NCBI GenBank assembly: GCA_009829735.1
Contig: CM020618.1
Coordinates: 14,986,568-15,050,567 of the forward strand
DNA length: 64,000 bases
Direction of reading: 5' to 3'
Origin: Pyropia yezoensis
Lineage: Eukaryota; Rhodophyta; Bangiophyceae; Bangiales; Bangiaceae
Part shown: positions 53,887-64,000 of the stretch, in pieces
Numbering within the stretch: position 1 is the stretch's first letter
How the letters are laid out: each line of letters begins with the position of its first letter
The notes under the pieces: generated by a model
Seen by the model: the letters and a program-made list of their open reading frames with translations, nothing else
What the model was told of the DNA's origin: nothing
The model's database searches: none
Program-made: the position numbers and the translations under genes

Positions 53887-55220
53887 GACTGCGGCAAGTG
53901 CGGCTGCATTATGTCACCCCCGTCGCCTTTGTCGCGTGAGCGGGGGATTTCTCTTGAGGGAGTTGGAAGCGGGGGGAGGGGCGGGGTGGGGGGATGAGAG
54001 AGGTCGGGGACATGACCAAGAGCGCGGCTGTTGACGAGAGAAAGAAAGTGCCGATGAACGGTCTTGGCAGGGTGCCATATCGCTTTCTCACCGCTCAGCC
54101 GGTGGCGAACAGCGACCCCGCCCCATCTGTTGCTGCCCCACGATTACCGCCCACCACCCGCCCGAGTGACCCCGCGATGGTCGCCGCTGACTCTACGGAC
54201 GCGCCCTGTCCGATGGCTGCCAGGCGTGCGGGCTGCAGCAGCGCCCGGCGATGTGGATGGGGGTGCGCCTCAGCCGCCGGAAGGCCCCCGGGGGTGGCGG
54301 CGGCAGTCCTGTGGGCCCACTGGACTGCCGCCGCCACCTTCGCGGCAGCGACGATGAGGAGTCTCCCGACGCTCTATTGTCGGGCGGCGGGGACATATGG
54401 TTGATCTCCTGACGGCGCCACTCATCGCCTACCACCACTACCCGGCGAGCGGCAGCAGCGGCCAAGGCGTGGGTCCCAGGATCCAAATAGCCACCGCGGA
54501 TGGCTTTGGGGTCGCAATCTTGGCAAAACGAAGTGGGAAGGGGGAAGAGTCTTGTCGCACAAGTCCTCTGTCAGAGCCGAGGTACACACTTACTGTCGAC
54601 GCACCACTCCCGCCTTTCACGATTGACCGTATATTGAGAGGTCGGTGGCAGTGGTGATTGTCTATCGAGTTGTCGATTTTATACTTCTCCCTCGATCACG
54701 AAGACCCGTCCAGCAATCTCCCGATGCCTTCAATCTCAGGGCCAGCAGTGTGCCGCGCCTTGGGGAGCGTGGTGGGCGATGACCGATCCTAGAGCACTGG
54801 CTCCTGTCCGCTTCCAGCCTTGTCAATGTTCCCCATCATGGCGCGCGCTGCGGAGGGTGGATAGCTACATCGTCACAATAAACTAGTTCTCGAACGAGCG
54901 GCGTGTCGAGAATGCTGATGCACTGTAACCCGTGTCAGCCAAATTTTGATAGCAGACTTGGATGTGGATCGGTGCGAGTATCCCACCCATCCTGTGATGC
55001 GCGCCACTTGAACTGTAACTCTCAGACCTCGATGGTCTGCCTTTGATTTGGACCTCGAGGGAGCAGCAGAGCTGTGCTGCGATTGGCTGTCGGTGGATCC
55101 AGACAGAGCGGAGCAAAAGAGGTGTGCTGTGATTGGCTGACGGGGGATCAAAATCGAGCAGTGTAGCGACCACAACACGGGCTCGGTTGCCGCACAGTTC
55201 TAGCGCGCACGCGCGGTGCC

Positions 55221-55375
55221 AGCGGCCCGCTGCGGCAAAGTGGAGACGACAGCACGGGCCCGCTTGGGGCACGTTTTGGGGTGCGCTCCGAGACCTAGCG
55301 GCCAGCTGCGGCCAAGTGCAGACGACAGCACAGGCCCTTTTGCCCCACGCCTCTGGGTGCGCTTGAGTCCGGGCG
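55221..55375 (+). repeat. Two 76-bp tandem repeats beyond gene A of element 2
   Basis: Units begin AGCGGCCCGCTGCGGC at 55221 and AGCGGCCAGCTGCGGC at 55297 and share GACGACAGCAC-GGCCC and GGGTGCGCT blocks; a third start appears near 55374. They lie about 250 bp past the stop of the transposase gene. Confidence 0.65.
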
Positions 55376-55629
55376 GCGAGCTGCTATGGATTGGGGACCA
55401 CACCACTCTCTCCTTTGCGCCACACTTTCCGGCCTGGGTCCGATACACAGTCAGCGCACAACCACTTGGGAGGTAAAAAAAATATAGCACGCACGGAGGC
55501 GGTCATCGCAGCCGCACAAGCGCTGTCGGGAACCGTCGCGGCGGGCACACGGCCCGTGCCCTTCCCTCTGCCCTGCCTGTGAGGTGATCCGCGTGCAAGA
55601 CATCTGCTCCCCATGCGGCACGCGGCAGC

Positions 55630-58600
55630 TCAGTCCCCCATCTCAGGGAAGAATGCGTTGACCAAGTAGCGCATATCAACCACCTCCGTCCCAGTCTCGC
55701 CAAAGGACGGCGGCGCCACGCCGAGCCCCCGACGGACACAAAGGTCAGCAACATCCGGTACGATGTGGACCACGCGGAGAATGTCGGCGACCCTCACCAC
55801 GCGGAGGCGCACGTGCTCACGGGTGGCAGGCAGGGCTGCGACCCCGCCCAAGCCCCAACAAAGCAAGGTGCAGCCCCTAGCCGTCAATGGGCACTCCTCA
55901 GACCCCTCGACGCGCTCCATCTCAGCCACAACAGCAAAGTCATCACCGTCCGCACGCCGCCACACCAAGCGTAACTGCCCGTAGCTCTCAGCCGCATCTG
56001 CTGGTGCGCTGTCGTGACGAAATGCAATGTGGTCGTACCATGCACTGCCATGGTACGACGCGGAGGCATGCACAAGCTGCCGCTGGGGGGGGCCGTGAAG
56101 AAGTCGGGCATTGATGAAGACGTGCGACGGTACAGCAAGGTGGGCAGCAGGACCCACATGGAGGAGAATGTGGAGGCCGGCAAGCCCAGGGCACTTCTCC
56201 AAATCCTCGATGAGCAGGTGGGGGAGATGAAGCGCGCTCTCCGACCGCGCCGCGCGAGGGAGCTGGCTGGCGGAGCCCGCGGCATCCCCACGCTCCCCGC
56301 GGAGGAGTTCCAGTGCCTTCGAGTTGCGACGAAGCACTGCTCGTGTGCCCCGCGCGTGCCGCACAAGCTGACGCGTGTAGTCCAGCCGCTTGTTTGTCCG
56401 CAAGTAGTGCTTTTTTTCGTCCTTGTGCAGGCTCTCGTTGGTGCTTGTGCTGCCATTCGAGCACGTTCCATGGTAGCGTACGGCGTCGAGCAGGTGGCAG
56501 AGCAAGCGGTGAAACTTTGTACTCTGCATCTCGCCTAGGATGGGCGTGACGTACCGCAAGAGAAATTCCCGCGCCTGCTCATCCATAGCCGCTGCCTTTG
56601 TAAGGGTCATGCTCGTTACAGCAGCAGGACCACGATGCCGGCTAATGCGTCCTACCAGGAGCGCATACTCGGCAAACGTTGCCGTGATAGCAGCATGAAG
56701 GGGTGTATCAGGAAACGCCTCACAATAACGGCCCCAGTCGAAGCCTTTGTTAGCACCAGAAGCGGTGCTCTCCTCCGCGGCATCCTCGTCCCCGTCCCCG
56801 CCGGTGGGGTCATCCTCGCCAATAAGCGAACCGTCTGTGTTGCACAAGGAGCGCAAGAGCTGCTGCGCGGCTTCCTCTCTTGCGCTGCCGCCTTGGATTC
56901 CAGCGCTCGAGGTGACAGCCTTCTGCGGCGCCGAGGGTGCGGCAGTAACTGCTGCCTGAGCGCGTCGGCCACCTACGGGAGCACCACAGTCAAACAGGCC
57001 AGCAAACAAAAACGGCAGGATCCGGACTCCGCGACGTTGCTCTCGGCCGGTAAAGGCGGCCCGGTTCTCGTCATCTCCCGGCGCGTACCTGAGAGAACGG
57101 AGCCCAAACAGTAGTGAAAGCAACGCCAAGAAGAACCTGTGTCAGACACTGTGGGTGCGAAGGGGCAGCTACAAAGGTTGCGGCATTGTAAACAATACAC
57201 GAGCACTTCCCCCCGTCATTCTCGGGAAGACAGAGATCCCGCCAAACGTCACACACAGTCCTCCGTTGTCTTACTGCTGGGAGGGAGAGCGAAGGCCGAC
57301 ACGTACCCTGGTGCAACGCGAGAGGCCCGGCTGCGTCGGCCAAGACACGAGAGGCGTGCAAGCACCTCGCCGTACGTCGCTGTCAGCGACCCAAACCGAG
57401 CATCATGCCCGACGCACATAGACGGGAAGACGCGAACCAAGCGCTGCACCAACAGCAGCGTGACGCCTAGATCCAAGACCTGTGCAAACGAGAAGGTAGG
57501 CTCGAGCGGCCAGAAGCAGAGAGCAGCAGAGACGATGTCAGTTTGTGCGCACAACGTCTGCACAGGTCCGCCATAACGAGCACATTGCACCGCTCACGGA
57601 GACGGTAAAGAAAACTCACATGCAGTACGTCACATGCAATCATGCGGTGCAGCAAGAAGGGTGGAGTGCACATGCCCGCCATGGCCGCCAGCGCTGGAGG
57701 CTGACTGTTGATACTGTACGTCTTCTCAATGAAGGCCCTGCGCTGTGACTCGCGCCCATGCGCCCTGTGCCCGTGTGCCTCCAGCTGGCGCTCGACCGTG
57801 ATTAGAGGCTCACGGCTCCGTGCTTTCAGGGCTGTCTCCGTGGCCATGTCGGCAACGTGCACGTCACAGGAAGAGCACGGCATCTGGCACATGCCCGACT
57901 TCAGGCACAGCACAGCCCGCTCCTCGGGCTGGTCACACATGTACAGCAGAATCCGCGGGAAGGCGCGCAGCTCCCCGAGCTCCCCAGCTGCAAACGGCAC
58001 TCCGGAGTGGCTCACGTTTACAAGAGACTGGAACGTCAAGTAAAGCACGCGCTGCAGCACGGCCATACGCCGCAGGCGGGACCTCTCAGCACCACATGGA
58101 CCCTTTTCCGTCGGAACTTGCGGCACGTAGGCGACGGTGTACCACTGCTCCTCCACGGTGAGAGCATTCAATACTTTGACACGTATGGGGTAGAGCTTAT
58201 GGGCTGTGCATTGATAAGGAGGACAGCTGGCAATCGATCAACATGCACGGTACAGGCGAGTGCTCCAAAGTGTGAGTCAAAAGTGCCCGCAGCGTTCACA
58301 ACCCGACGGCGGGAAAACGCGCCGACACACGACGACCAGCGCGCAGTCCCTCGCATAGCAACAAAGCTTGGCTATAAACGAACCTTGAGAACCAGATATC
58401 GCACAGCTGTCGCTGAAGACGTGAAGCCCTACGACAAAAGCGTCATCTCCGTGCTCGTTTATCACTCTCTCCTCGCTCAGTCGGAAGGCATCGCTCTCAA
58501 AAGGCGTCTCGCGGCAGTCCGATGGACCCTCATCCTCCTCGTCCCTGCACCAGTACCGGACATGTGGGGCCGTCTTCAATGCCTCCATGACCACGTCAAA

Positions 58601-59365
58601 AGACGGCCGAAAATACGCCTCAAATGTCTGGTCCAGCTCGGTCAACGGGCAGCGCATCCAGCCCTCCTCCTCCACAGCCTCGTCGATATCATCCGACAAC
58701 GCCTGTCTTAAGGCGTGGGGCGTCCGAAACTTACCTCGCAGCGTCTCATACTGGTCGTTGTCACAGGAGCAGTTGGGCTGCCAGGCAAGGAAGACACTGT
58801 AGAGTTCATCCACGTTGCCACCCGGAAAGCCCGCCCCGCAAGCCTTGTACACAAAGGACTGCAGCAAAATCATGGCTTTCGACTTGAACTTGCCAGCCTT
58901 GCTGTTCGCCAACGGCCGCGTCAGTGGCAAGCTGCGTGCGCGGTCCCCGTGCTGTTCATAAACGGCAGTTACACGAGTCGCCAAGGTCGGGTAGGTCATC
59001 TCGACGTAACCGTCATCTCGTGTTGACACGCGCCGTCGCTTGCGACCGCGAGAGGGAGGCTCAAAGGCTTGGCCCGTGGCCTCGAGGAGCGCGGCCAGGT
59101 CGTGGGCAAATTCACAAGCTTCACTTGGCGCACCTGGTGTACCAGCGTCAGCGCGTACAGGCTGTTGGTCGCCATGAGCTGGAGGAGGTTGACTTGGGGC
59201 ACAACGGCCCTCTCCTTCAACAGCGAGTGCAGAGTGGTGTCCAGGCGGCTGCGAGGCGCCGCGGTGCTGGTTCAGCTGGTGCCGCCGGAGAGTGCCGCGC
59301 TGGAACGGTCCACGCCCACAGATAAGACACTGCAGCTCACGCCTAGACGGGGGAACGTCTGACAT
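55630..59365 (-). CDS. Transposon gene A, element 2: intact C2H2/Plavaka-like transposase
   Basis: Exons (minus strand) 59365-58384, 58203-57620, 57479-57307 and 57088-55630, with GT-AG introns of 180, 140 and 218 bp in phases 1, 0 and 2, encode about 1,065 residues without a break. Features: a C2H2 finger (Cys13, Cys16, His29, His34); a linker; a segment with YVEMTYPTLATRV; candidate catalytic Asp about 319 in GLHVFSDS; a beta-rich core (HKLYPIRVKVL, YTVAYVPQVPT); candidate second Asp about 418 in MCDQPEER; a Cys cluster CLKSGMCQMPCSSC; an acidic insert about 665-690; STKFHRLLCHLLDAVRYHG; and candidate Glu about 798 in NESLHKDEK. A C-terminal domain of about 170 residues follows. Finger, FSD block, Cys cluster and H-E region follow the order of Plavaka transposases of the CMC superfamily known mainly from fungi. 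The catalytic assignments are by analogy. Confidence 0.8.
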
Positions 59366-61963
59366 GGCGACAAATGGACGACGGCCGCCAACGCAGCCCT
59401 TGGCACCTCTCACGCCGCCGCGCACCGAGACGCTGCCGCCAAAAGGGGCACGCAGAGTGGCGCGGACGCCTCAAGATGGCACTCAGCGTCCGGGGCGCCG
59501 TCTGGCCGACAGGCAAACAGCTGCCCGGCAGCGTGTGGCGTCAATCTACGCGGTTGGCTCCCGAGATGCACGCCCCCACCGACAAAGAACACCCAACGCC
59601 TCAGCGAGCGTCTCAGGACGCCGCAGCTCCACAACGCACTGCGCCAACGTACTCGGGCGCCCACCAGCACCGCCGGCACGCGCTCAGACACGGCGCCAAC
59701 AGCAGCGCCAGGCTACGCTGCCGGCAACCTGCACTCGGCCGGATACCACCTGAATCCAGCAGGTGGCCCTCGTGCCGCCTCTCACCCGGACGCGCAGATT
59801 GCGCGAAAGCGCTGCGCCTCAGGCGGCGCCCGACGCAGGGCCGCGACCAAGGCAGCGGGTGAAAAGCGGCGCACGACAACTACAGAGAGGACGCTGGTCA
59901 AGCATGCGCCGCCAGCAAAGGCGGCCCGTCGCCGCGTCGCCGCGAAGGTCGTTTCTGGCGCTCGGGGCCGTTGGCACCCACCCATGACGCGAGAGCCAAG
60001 GTACCTGGACCGCGCGTTTGTCAGAAGCTGCCAAGACCCCAACATCGCGGAGTGGATGCAGACTGCAAAGACCCGTGCTGAGTGGTTAGTTTTGGAGGCA
60101 GTCCAGGGTCGCCGACGACGGCGGACTTTGCCGTCCACTCACTCGGTGAGCATCAATGCGGGGAGCACACGGCAGAGCAGGACATGCACATTCAGCGCGA
60201 AAAAGACCCGTCAAGCTTACCATGGTGTGGTCGAACAGGATGACAAACGAGTGGCCACAAACTGCCGGTTGCTCGACGCTTAGGTAGCGTCCACAACACT
60301 CGAGAGACAGCACGGGCACGGGTTTTGAGGCCCACTGCAGCACATCTCCTGGCATCAAACTTGATCACTCCCTGGCCCGGAGGGCAGCCACTGTGTTGGC
60401 GCGGCGAGGCTGCCTGAGCAGCCGCCGCACGGCCGTGGAGCCCACCACGGCAGGTCCCATCTCGATGCATCAGCACCGGCCCGCACGAGACGTCGGCTCC
60501 GTGCCCTTACTCGTCTGCAGCTCACGTCGGTCAAAGCCGTCGAGGCGTGTCGAGGCGTGTCGGTGCGCGTCGCGTGATCCCGCGATTGATCGTCGACCAA
60601 GTCATCTAAAAGCATGTCTTTTCACTTTTTGATCTGCCAAAAAGAAGTCGACTCGAAAGAGGGAAGCACAGTCAGTGTAGCTCTCACAAAATCGAAAATG
60701 CAATTGGAGTTCTTATGCTTGACAGTGAGCCCCCTGTTTGTTCTGGCCGGTGGTGTAAAGTGCAGACTGCTATGTGTGCGCATTTCCCCGCAGTAACTCG
60801 CGACTGTGTTCGGACTGCTACGTCCATTACTGCAGAAAGTGTCATTCATATCTCATGAACGCTCTGTCTCATTTCATTTCTTCAATCATCGTCTACTTAA
60901 CCCTGTTGCCTCGCTGTCTTGGCTCGTGTCTTTGACGTTGCAAACGGCGTCCGCGCTCCACGTGGTCCCTGGCCGCGGATCGCGCACACCCTTCGTCCGG
61001 TGTGCTCGCAGGGAAGCTTGACCAACCGCGCCTCGCTGTGGAGCAGGCCCAGGCCCTTTACCGTCCGGTCTCACCACGCCACCTGGCCGATCCCTGTACC
61101 GGCCTCTTCTTCCGTGCGGCTAGCCGCCGCGCCGGACGGCGATGTGGCTGGCTGAGCAAGTGCTTGCACACGCTGGTACGGCCGACTTCTGGTGGAAGTC
61201 GCGGCTGCGCCTGCTCTCTGCTGGCGTTCTCCTCCTGCACATGTCGTGCCTTAACCTGAGCTGCGCTCCGAGGTGGGTTCTGGCAGTGTCTCCCCGTTTT
61301 TTTTGGCCTTGTATGATCTCTGCTCCGCCGTCGGACACTCTATTGCTGGTGAGAGACTTGACGGGGAGGGGGTGCAAGGGCGCACTTCGGGGGACGCTGA
61401 CGTGTGGCTCTCCTTTGCTGCTGTGTCTGTTCGGCTCAGAGGGTCCTCGGCAGTCGGCCAAACATGGGCGTCTATCAGCACTGCGTGTCCTTCCGCCAGC
61501 GGTGCCGAGGGGCAGAGACGAAGCAAGAGACACCTGCCGGACCTTAGAACCAGCGCGGCTCGACAGGACCTCGCCGCCACCGCCCCACCACATCCGACGC
61601 ACTACGTCCACCGTCTTCACGCCCGTCAACGCATATCCTCTCTCTCCACTTCCCACTCCTTCTCTTGCTCCTTGCTGACCGACGAACGGTACGCATGCTG
61701 CTCTTCATCTTTTCATCTTGATGATTTGTAGGCGTGCATGGATCTGCGTCACACTTAGATGTTTGAGCACGGTATGAGTGCTGCAGCTATCGCCGTGAGA
61801 GGGCCTTGACGGTGGACTAACGATCTTATTTTGACGTATGCTTTCTGTCGGGCCGCCTCTGTCCACTGCTTATTGTCGTACCCTACACCTCAACGCTTCG
61901 CTCTATTATCTCTTTTCTATTGCACAGGCGCTCGTTGGATTCTTCTGCTTCGTCCGTGCAGCC
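59366..61963. promoter_or_regulatory. Intergenic region between divergent genes A and B of element 2
   Basis: About 2.6 kb, no supported gene. It should hold both promoters. A T-rich tract and acceptor-like TTCTATTGCACAG just before 61930 suggest an intron in the 5' leader of gene B. No sequence block shared with the matching region of element 1 was found by eye. Confidence 0.4.
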
Positions 61964-63976
61964 ATGGCCCGCGCTCCAAAGCGCCCTGCCCAGCCGGCGT
62001 CCGGTGCTGGCGCACCCGTCCAGCACCGCCGCGTCACGTAGACTGGTTCTCGCCAGTTGGCTGCAGGGTCAAGCTCCCCAGGCGGCCAGCGTACTACCCC
62101 CACGTACGCTGACACTGTCCGTGGAGGGAGCCGGTCGACGCCCCGTCAAGATCCGCCTATTCTACCGGCGGCATCTAGGAGTGCGGCAGGCCATGGGCAT
62201 CCTCGCGAGAATCAGCCTCGCGAGGGCGTTGTCAGTCGAGGGGCAGACTCCTCTCCGACCGCCCCGGGGGCCTCACTTCCGACAGCGGGCTTTCCTCCTC
62301 TGTCAATTGAGTCACCTGCGGCGGCTGGTTGTGTCGCGGGTGGCTCGGGCGAGCCAGCCCACGTGATTGCCGCTGCCCCTGCCCCTGCGCTCACCAATCC
62401 GCGGATCAGCACCCGCCGGCACGACAAGTCGCCTGCACGGCCGGCCCGTTCTACGGCCGCAGTTGCAAGTGCCCCGCCTACTGATGAGCATCCTGACGTC
62501 GCCAGCCGCGCTCGTCTGTGGGCAGGCCCCAACGCGGGCGACTTCTCATCTTCGGATGGCTGCAACCCGGGGGCGAGCGTCGCGTCGTCCCCGACGCCCC
62601 CCTCTCCGAGTTCTCCTTCTGCGGCGGCGGCCGCGCCTGGAAGCGGTGCTACCTATCCCAGTGGTTCAAGCGCGCCCAGCCAGCGTGCGTCCGCGGGCGG
62701 TGCGGCCCGCCCGACTGCACGTCAGCCTCAGCAGACTGAGGCAGGTTCTTCGCCCGAGAATAGGCCGTCGGCGGCGCGCCCTCCGACTCCACCCAACTCC
62801 TCCGGTTCGTCCACGTTGGCCGATGCATTGGCGGCCGGCACGTGCCCGCTCCGCCTCCTCATCGCGCAGGTGGACACCAATGTGGACGACCTGACGGACT
62901 CCATGCGCGACCTGCGCGTCAAACTGGAGCTGCTGTCACGCGCGCACGAGCGCCATGCCTCAATGATGCAGTCTATGCAGTCATCCGTGGTTCAGGGCTC
63001 TGCGCAGCTCAGCTCGCAGTTGGCGACTGCGGGGGGCAGCCACGGGATGGGCGGTGGCCATAACGGCGGCAACACCGGCCACGTGGACGAGATGGCGCGC
63101 ATCAGCGAGGTTAAGGCGGCGTTCCGCAAGCAGTTTCTCGAGCGTATGGCGACAACCAGGCGCACCTCGGGCGTGTACATGAACACCGCCCGTACCTGGA
63201 CTGAGCTGGTGGATGTCGTCATCGGGGCTCTGCGCATCTCTGGGGAGGAGGCCTGCAGCTGGCTGCTCTCCTACGTGCAGGTGCCGTCCCGCCGCAACCC
63301 GCAGACGACTGTCTCCATGCGTCGTTGCGTGCCTATCCTGCGGGCAAAACCGCACATGATGCAGACGATCGAGGAGGCTGTGCTGTCGGCCTACTTTGAG
63401 AGCATCGGCCTTGCGCGGGAGGAAGTCACGGATGACCTTGCCAGTCTGTGGCTGGACAACAACGCCTACTTGGAGTCCGAGCGCGGCTTCCTTGGCATGG
63501 TCGTTTCGAGTGGCGAGATCCTGAAACTAGTGGGCGCATCTCATCACATCAAGACTCCCACCTCTATCGGCGACGTCGGGTTTGTGAAGTGCCTGCTGGG
63601 CATCTTTGCCCTTGCTTCCTGCCTTGTGCGCTGCTTCCTAGAGACCAAGGCTGGTCTGCGGACGCGGCGTCGGGCTGGTGTTGGGGAGGGCATCTTCGAC
63701 AGCTGGGAGACGGAGTTAGCGCGCGCGGACAGCTATTTGCCGCAAGACGATGAGGTCCACCGTGGCCTGCGCATCATTGACGGCCTCGACCCCCGCCGTG
63801 GCTTCGTCGACATTTCGGAGCTTCCCTTACAGCAGCATCCGATAGCAGCCGAGGATGACGGGGACTTCGCGGACAACGGGGAGGTGGCCGACGGGGACGA
63901 GGTTAATGGGGACTTCCCCGCCGATGGCGAGGGGATGGCTGACGGAGAGGGTTCCGCTGATGTGGGTGAGGAGTGA
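61964..63976 (+). CDS. Transposon gene B, element 2: companion protein
   Basis: The frame runs from ATG 61964 (MARAPKRPAQPASGAG) to 63976, about 670 codons, with one in-frame TAG at 62039. After that stop no ATG occurs until the conserved half, so either the stop is a nonsense change, or initiation differs. Order: Pro/Ser/Ala-rich N-terminal 290 residues; a helix-forming stretch (VDTNVDDLTDSMRDLRVKLE) with heptad-like Leu/Met; a Gly/His/Asn linker; the conserved half (FRKQFLERM, SGVYMNTARTWTELVDVV, VPILRAKPHMMQTIEEAVL, YFESIGLA, WLDNNAYLESERGF, RADSYLPQDD); and a tail of about 60 residues almost purely acidic with Gly repeats. It aligns with the gene B parts of element 1 over the conserved half. 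No known family recognised. A DNA-binding or transposase-regulating role is inferred from the layout only. Confidence 0.65.
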
Positions 63977-64000
63977 GGTGTGACCTGAGAGCATGAGCCC

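Larger units (their letters stand above)
53469..55629. other. Intergenic region, left flank of transposon element 2
   Basis: No supported gene. Contents: an A/T-rich piece at 53720-53825, the GAAGCCGGCTTC palindrome copy at 53863-53886, two 30-bp repeats 50 bp apart at 55073-55150 (GTGCTG-GATTGGCTG), and two 76-bp tandem units at 55221-55375. The repeats just beyond the 3' end of gene A may be subterminal binding sites of the transposon. The terminal inverted repeat was not found. Confidence 0.45.
55630..63976. mobile_element. Two-gene Plavaka/CACTA-like DNA transposon, element 2 (coding core)
   Basis: Second, inverted member of the family: gene A on the minus strand (55630-59365), gene B on the plus strand (61964-63976), with 2.6 kb between their starts. 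Gene A is intact across four exons; gene B is open except for one in-frame stop near its N-terminus. Protein identity to element 1 is moderate at conserved blocks and absent in the N-terminal regions, so the two are separate lineages rather than recent copies. The left end must lie left of 55630 and the right end may lie outside the window. Confidence 0.7.

Noticed and set aside
18389-63976. Elements 1 and 2 as one recent inverted segmental duplication
   Set aside because: Gene A proteins differ at many positions even in conserved blocks and the non-coding parts do not align; they are separate, diverged family members.

Overview
The window looks like nuclear DNA of a GC-rich red alga, most likely a bangiophyte of the Porphyra/Pyropia type. 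The reasons are very high GC with long G and C homopolymer tracts, proteins padded with Ala/Gly/Pro/Ser runs, few and short introns (about 150-400 bp, GT-AG), two proteins with red-algal style plastid transit peptides (starting MACFV and MASFV), and a nuclear gene for a phycobilisome-fold protein. The species assignment is inference; nothing in the sequence names it.

Layout. 1-4.3 kb: a pogo/Tigger-like DNA transposon with a minus-strand transposase. 5.5-13.2 kb: three plus-strand metabolic genes, namely an aldehyde dehydrogenase, phosphoserine aminotransferase and ornithine aminotransferase. 13.8-16.2 kb: two minus-strand genes, a small FQRFA-motif protein and a type I membrane protein. 18.4-36.8 kb: a two-gene DNA transposon (element 1) whose gene B is split by a young chromodomain Ty3/gypsy LTR retrotransposon (20147-29793). 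39-47.2 kb: a secreted iron/siderophore-type substrate-binding protein, an alpha-N-terminal protein methyltransferase and a very long SPT3-like SAGA/TFIID histone-fold protein, all on the plus strand. 47.6-53.5 kb: a Gly-rich protein with an RVxF motif, a plastid-targeted phycobilisome-like protein and a plastid-targeted YceD/DUF177 protein. 55.6-64 kb: a second, diverged and inverted member of the same two-gene transposon family (element 2).

The most notable system is that transposon family. Gene A encodes a protein of about 1,065 residues with an N-terminal C2H2 finger and a body resembling Plavaka/CACTA-type (CMC superfamily) transposases, with three introns at the same places in both copies. 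Gene B is divergently transcribed from it across about 2.4-2.6 kb and encodes a companion protein I do not recognise: low-complexity N-terminus, a coiled-coil-like stretch, a conserved C-terminal half and an acidic tail. The same divergent A/B layout in two strongly diverged copies argues that both genes belong to the element. Terminal inverted repeats were not found by eye. The LTR element inserted in gene B carries a large antisense open frame of its own, also unrecognised.

The cellular genes form no obvious pathway. They are single genes for amino-acid metabolism, transcription, protein N-terminal methylation, plastid function and metal uptake, placed between mobile elements.
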